64,000 nucleotides of DNA. Source: UBA4055 sp964648295. GTDB taxonomy: Bacteria > UBA4055. Where the stretch lies: NCBI GenBank assembly GCA_964648295.1, contig CAZYNH010000007.1, positions 68,333 to 132,332 on the forward strand. The letters are read 5' to 3'. This document shows positions 61,711 through 64,000 of the stretch, piece after piece. The position numbers and the translations under genes are program-made. Numbering within the stretch: the first letter of the stretch is position 1; the number at the start of each line of letters is the position of its first letter. Below the pieces are notes generated by a model. That model was not told the origin of the DNA, did not search any database, and saw nothing but the letters and a program-made list of their open reading frames with translations.

Positions 61711-62292
61711 ATGAAGAAAAAAGATAAGTTGAAAATTATGGTGTCTTCTACTGTTTACGGCAGGGAGTATGATCTTGAACAAATTTACGCTATTCTTACA
61801 GGCTATGGTTACGAAGTTATCATGTCTAAAGAAGGGTCAGTTTATCTGCCTGCGAATAAGACGAATGAAGAGTCTTGCCTTAAAGCTGTAGAAGATTGTG
61901 ATTTATTTCTGGGTATAATATTTCCACGATACGGCTCCGGTATTACGCATAGTGAGTTTATAAAAGCGATCGAATTGGATAAACCGAGATGCTTTATTGC
62001 TCATCAATATGTGATGTTTGCTAGAAATATTCTCAGCCAGTATATGTTCAAAAAAGACGGTGCCCTGAATAAATCGTTTAAATTTAAAGAAACTTCTATG
62101 TTGGATAGTGCCGATGTCGTGCACATGTACAATGATGCAGTATTGAATCATTTGAAGCCTGAAGAGAGAAGATCTAACTGGGTGCATCATTTCTTTAAAA
62201 CGGATGAGATATTCACTTTTTTGAAGACGCAATTTGAACCTATCGAATCGAGGCGTGATGAGATAGAAAAAATAAAGGGAACAAGAAAATGA
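61711..62292 (+). CDS. DUF4062 domain protein
   Basis: 193 residues starting immediately after the previous stop. The N-terminal 110 residues match DUF4062: KIMVSSTVYGREYDLEQIYAIL, then ESCLKAVEDCDLFLGIIFPRYGSG and SEFIKAIELDKPRCFIAH, a Rossmann-like fold related to TIR/nucleoside-deoxyribosyltransferase domains that occurs in several defence proteins. The C-terminal part is helical. No catalytic assignment is safe. Its stop overlaps the next start (ATGA), so the two proteins are made together, and DUF4062/AlbA_2 pairs are known in other genomes. Confidence 0.78.
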   Translation: MKKKDKLKIMVSSTVYGREYDLEQIYAILTGYGYEVIMSKEGSVYLPANKTNEESCLKAVEDCDLFLGIIFPRYGSGITHSEFIKAIELDKPRCFIAHQYVMFARNILSQYMFKKDGALNKSFKFKETSMLDSADVVHMYNDAVLNHLKPEERRSNWVHHFFKTDEIFTFLKTQFEPIESRRDEIEKIKGTRK

Positions 62293-63788
62293 AAAAAAAT
62301 CAAATAATCCAAAACTTGATTGCAGAAGGCGAAAGTGAACAGCTTGAATACAAATCAAATGTTCTCAAAGATTCAATTGCTAAAACCATTTGCAGTTTCT
62401 TGAATTCTAAAGGCGGTACAGTTCTTATTGGTATTGATGATAAAAAAAATATTGTCGGTGTGAAAAATGCCGATAAACATAAAACTGATCTCGAATATTA
62501 TCTTGTCGCAACCATTGTACCTGAAGCCCCAGTAACAGTTTCTATAGAAAAAATTAACGGTAAAAAATTATTGCTAGTAAAAGTTTGGGGCGGTTCAAAA
62601 CAGCCTTATATATTTGACGGAAGCATTTATTACAGAATAGGCACTGTTACACAGAAAGCAACTTCAAAAGAAATTTCCGATCTGATCCACAACAGATCGA
62701 TTTCTGAAAAAAACTGGGAAAGGCAGGTATTTACAGAAGTAAGCTTGGAAGACCTTGACATTAAATTAATTACAGATACAATCAGAGAATCGCAAAAAAA
62801 CAATAAAACTAATTACACCGGTGAAGATATTTTAAAATTTCTGACTCACTATGGACTGTATGAAAATGGTGCCTTTACTAAGGCTTGTGTAGTCCTATTT
62901 GCAAAAAATCCGGTGAGATTTTTACCGCAGATCAGAGTAAGGCTGACCGAATACCCTGAATCCAAAACAGATAAAGCATTGATTAGAGACAAGTATTTTG
63001 AAGGTAATCTTTTTAAAATAAGAGAAGATATCGAGAAATATATAAATGGCCTAGGAACAAGAAGCGTTTTTGACAAGAATCAATGGAAACGCATTGATTT
63101 CTCTTTCCCGAAGAAAGCTTTGCAGGAAGGTGTGATTAATGCTTTAATACATCGGGATTATTCCAGCTCGAGAAGCGGAGTAGCAATAAGCGTATATCCC
63201 GATACTTTTGTTATTTCGAACAGCGGAAAGTTCCCTGACGATATACAGATAAAAGATTTAAAAAGAAACCACAGGTCGCATCCTGTTAATCCTGATATTG
63301 CCCATATAGTTTATTTACGGGGATTCATTGATAAGCTTGGGCGAGGTACAATAAAGTTAGTAGAAGAGTGCCGGAGTGCCGGACTGAAGGAACCGGTTTG
63401 GAAAGAAACTTCTGAAGGTGTGACTTTGACTTTTCACGGTCCTAAAGCACTTGCAGAGAAAAAACAGCAAAATGATGCTGTAAATGATGCTGTAAGTGAT
63501 GCTGTAAATGATGCTGTAAATGATGCTGTAAGTGATGCTGTAAATGATGCTGTAAATGATGCTGTAAAAATAAGATTGTGTAAGGAACTTGTTACTATAT
63601 ATGTGAAAAACGGGATAGGGTTAAAAGAGCTTATGAACAGATTCAATATGTCAAGAGCTACATTGCAAAGGGATATCGCAGTTCTGAAAGAACACAATTT
63701 GATTGTATTTGCAGGATCAGCTAAGACAGGTGTTTATAAATTAACCGAGAAATTGAAGATCAAGCTTGACAGTATTCCGGTGAAATAA
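62289..63788 (+). CDS. AlbA_2 (Schlafen-type) ATP-binding protein with tetrapeptide repeats and HTH
   Basis: 499 residues. The N-terminal AlbA_2 domain shows EGESEQLEYKSNVLKDSIAKTICSFLNSKGGTVLIGIDD; a linker with LVKVWGGSKQPY follows; residues 270-375 are a GHKL-type HATPase_c_4 domain with ALQEGVINALIHRDYSS, VYPDTFVISNSGKFP and LRGFIDKLGRGTIKLVEECR. A run of eight NDAV/SDAV units links to a C-terminal winged helix (GLKELMNRFNMSRATLQRDIAVL). Such proteins are transcriptional regulators or defence effectors. Last gene of the cluster. Confidence 0.83.
   Translation: MKKNQIIQNLIAEGESEQLEYKSNVLKDSIAKTICSFLNSKGGTVLIGIDDKKNIVGVKNADKHKTDLEYYLVATIVPEAPVTVSIEKINGKKLLLVKVWGGSKQPYIFDGSIYYRIGTVTQKATSKEISDLIHNRSISEKNWERQVFTEVSLEDLDIKLITDTIRESQKNNKTNYTGEDILKFLTHYGLYENGAFTKACVVLFAKNPVRFLPQIRVRLTEYPESKTDKALIRDKYFEGNLFKIREDIEKYINGLGTRSVFDKNQWKRIDFSFPKKALQEGVINALIHRDYSSSRSGVAISVYPDTFVISNSGKFPDDIQIKDLKRNHRSHPVNPDIAHIVYLRGFIDKLGRGTIKLVEECRSAGLKEPVWKETSEGVTLTFHGPKALAEKKQQNDAVNDAVSDAVNDAVNDAVSDAVNDAVNDAVKIRLCKELVTIYVKNGIGLKELMNRFNMSRATLQRDIAVLKEHNLIVFAGSAKTGVYKLTEKLKIKLDSIPVK
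63471..63566 (+). repeat. Eight in-frame 12-bp repeats (NDAV/SDAV)
   Basis: Units AATGATGCTGTA or AGTGATGCTGTA in the order N N S N N S N N, so a higher-order 36-bp period is visible. All are in frame within the AlbA_2 gene, between the ATPase and the winged helix. Gain or loss of units would change linker length without a frameshift. Confidence 0.97.
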
Positions 63789-63816
63789 ATAATAGTGAAG
63801 TTCTTTGGAGCTTAAT

Positions 63817-63885
63817 ATGAAAAGTCTGGTATTTGTGATGACGGCACTGTTCTTCTGCACTGGCGTTTATGCACGAGTCTTTTGA
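63817..63885 (+). pseudogene. 22-codon frame encoding only a signal peptide
   Basis: MKSLVFVMTALFFCTGVYARVF then stop; a complete export signal with an AxA-like end but no mature part. GGAG lies eight bases before the ATG. It reads as the truncated front of a secreted-protein gene, though a genuine small peptide cannot be excluded. Confidence 0.4.
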
Positions 63886-63928
63886 AAAAGTAAGAATTTT
63901 GATCAAATATTATTATTTTTTTTAACGA

Positions 63929-63961
63929 CGCCGTTATATGGCGGATATGTTCGGTTATATT
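63929..63961 (+). promoter_or_regulatory. Palindromic promoter element, copy E
   Basis: CGCC-GTTATAT-GGCG (63929-63943), 12 bases, TATATT (63956-63961), then CCGG. Thirty bases further is GGAGG and an ATG at 63992. Confidence 0.65.
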
Positions 63962-63991
63962 CCGGTTAGAACTTAATCCCGGAGGCGAAAA

Positions 63992-64000
63992 ATGAAGTTG
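63992..64000 (+). CDS. Start of a gene cut by the right edge
   Basis: ATG AAG TTG (Met-Lys-Leu) after a strong GGAGG site and promoter element E. Only three codons are visible, so no product can be named; the DIP1984 gene behind element D also begins MKL, which may be chance. Confidence 0.5.

Noticed and set aside
63471..63566. CRISPR-like array because of short regular repeats
   Set aside because: There are no unique spacers; the units are contiguous, in frame and coding.
56407..63788. BREX or type ISP system
   Set aside because: There is no pglZ, brxC or helicase region; the methyltransferase lacks helicase motifs, so neither label fits.

Overview
The window looks like a chromosomal segment of an anaerobic, diderm bacterium of the FCB superphylum (Fibrobacterota-Chlorobiota-Bacteroidota and related candidate phyla such as Cloacimonadota or Delongbacteria). 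The support is a short Bacteroidota-style housekeeping sigma factor, a secreted C10 peptidase with a type IX-like C-terminal sorting tail (NYPNPFNP), a GldA/GldF/GldG-like ABC system, a meso-DAP-type MurE (DNPR motif), pyruvate phosphate dikinase and a tungstate transporter. The phylum assignment is inference; no rRNA gene is present. Many units have a promoter of the form TTGACW / exactly 17 bp / TAAATT or TATATT.

1-45.8 kb is ordinary core genome: a tungstate ABC operon (tupABC, cut by the left edge) under a Moco/Tuco-type riboswitch; rpoD; ppdK with a metal-binding-like tail; a superoxide-reductase-like secreted protein with a 59-residue membrane partner; rlmM; a GumN/TraB protein; a GNAT; PAS and response-regulator proteins; tRNA-Ser(CGA); an MFS transporter; a bTHX-like ribosomal protein with a long repeat tail; rsgA; plsC; an ArsR regulator; holA-nrdR-comF; gcvT; the C10 peptidase; the gld-like operon; lepB; rplM-rpsI, rpsB-tsf and pyrH; then a dcw division/cell-wall cluster (mraZ-rsmH-ftsL-ftsI-murE-murF-ftsW-murC-murB-ftsQ-ftsA-ftsZ) that lacks mraY, murD and murG, followed by an unknown gene and queD.

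45.8-64 kb is accessory in character. It begins with a 2032-residue protein that reads as an AddB-AddA fusion (Fe-S nuclease, UvrD-type helicase, second RecB-type nuclease) followed by a WYL regulator. Next come an XRE-Panacea (SocA-type antitoxin) gene with an unknown partner, another unknown gene, and two tandem DIP1984-family paralogues separated by a hairpin-rich spacer. Last is a visibly AT-richer six-gene cluster: a possible EVE/PUA-like reader, a small acidic protein, a single-chain restriction-methyltransferase (PD-ExK plus NPPY), an unknown gene that probably uses a CTG start, a DUF4062 protein and an AlbA_2/ATPase protein carrying eight 12-bp in-frame repeats. This cluster is the best candidate for an undescribed defence system.

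Five intergenic regions of this accessory half carry the same element, CGCC-N7-GGCG placed 11-12 bp upstream of TATATT. This suggests a shared regulator or a dispersed promoter cassette. No gap without a gene exceeds 300 bases.
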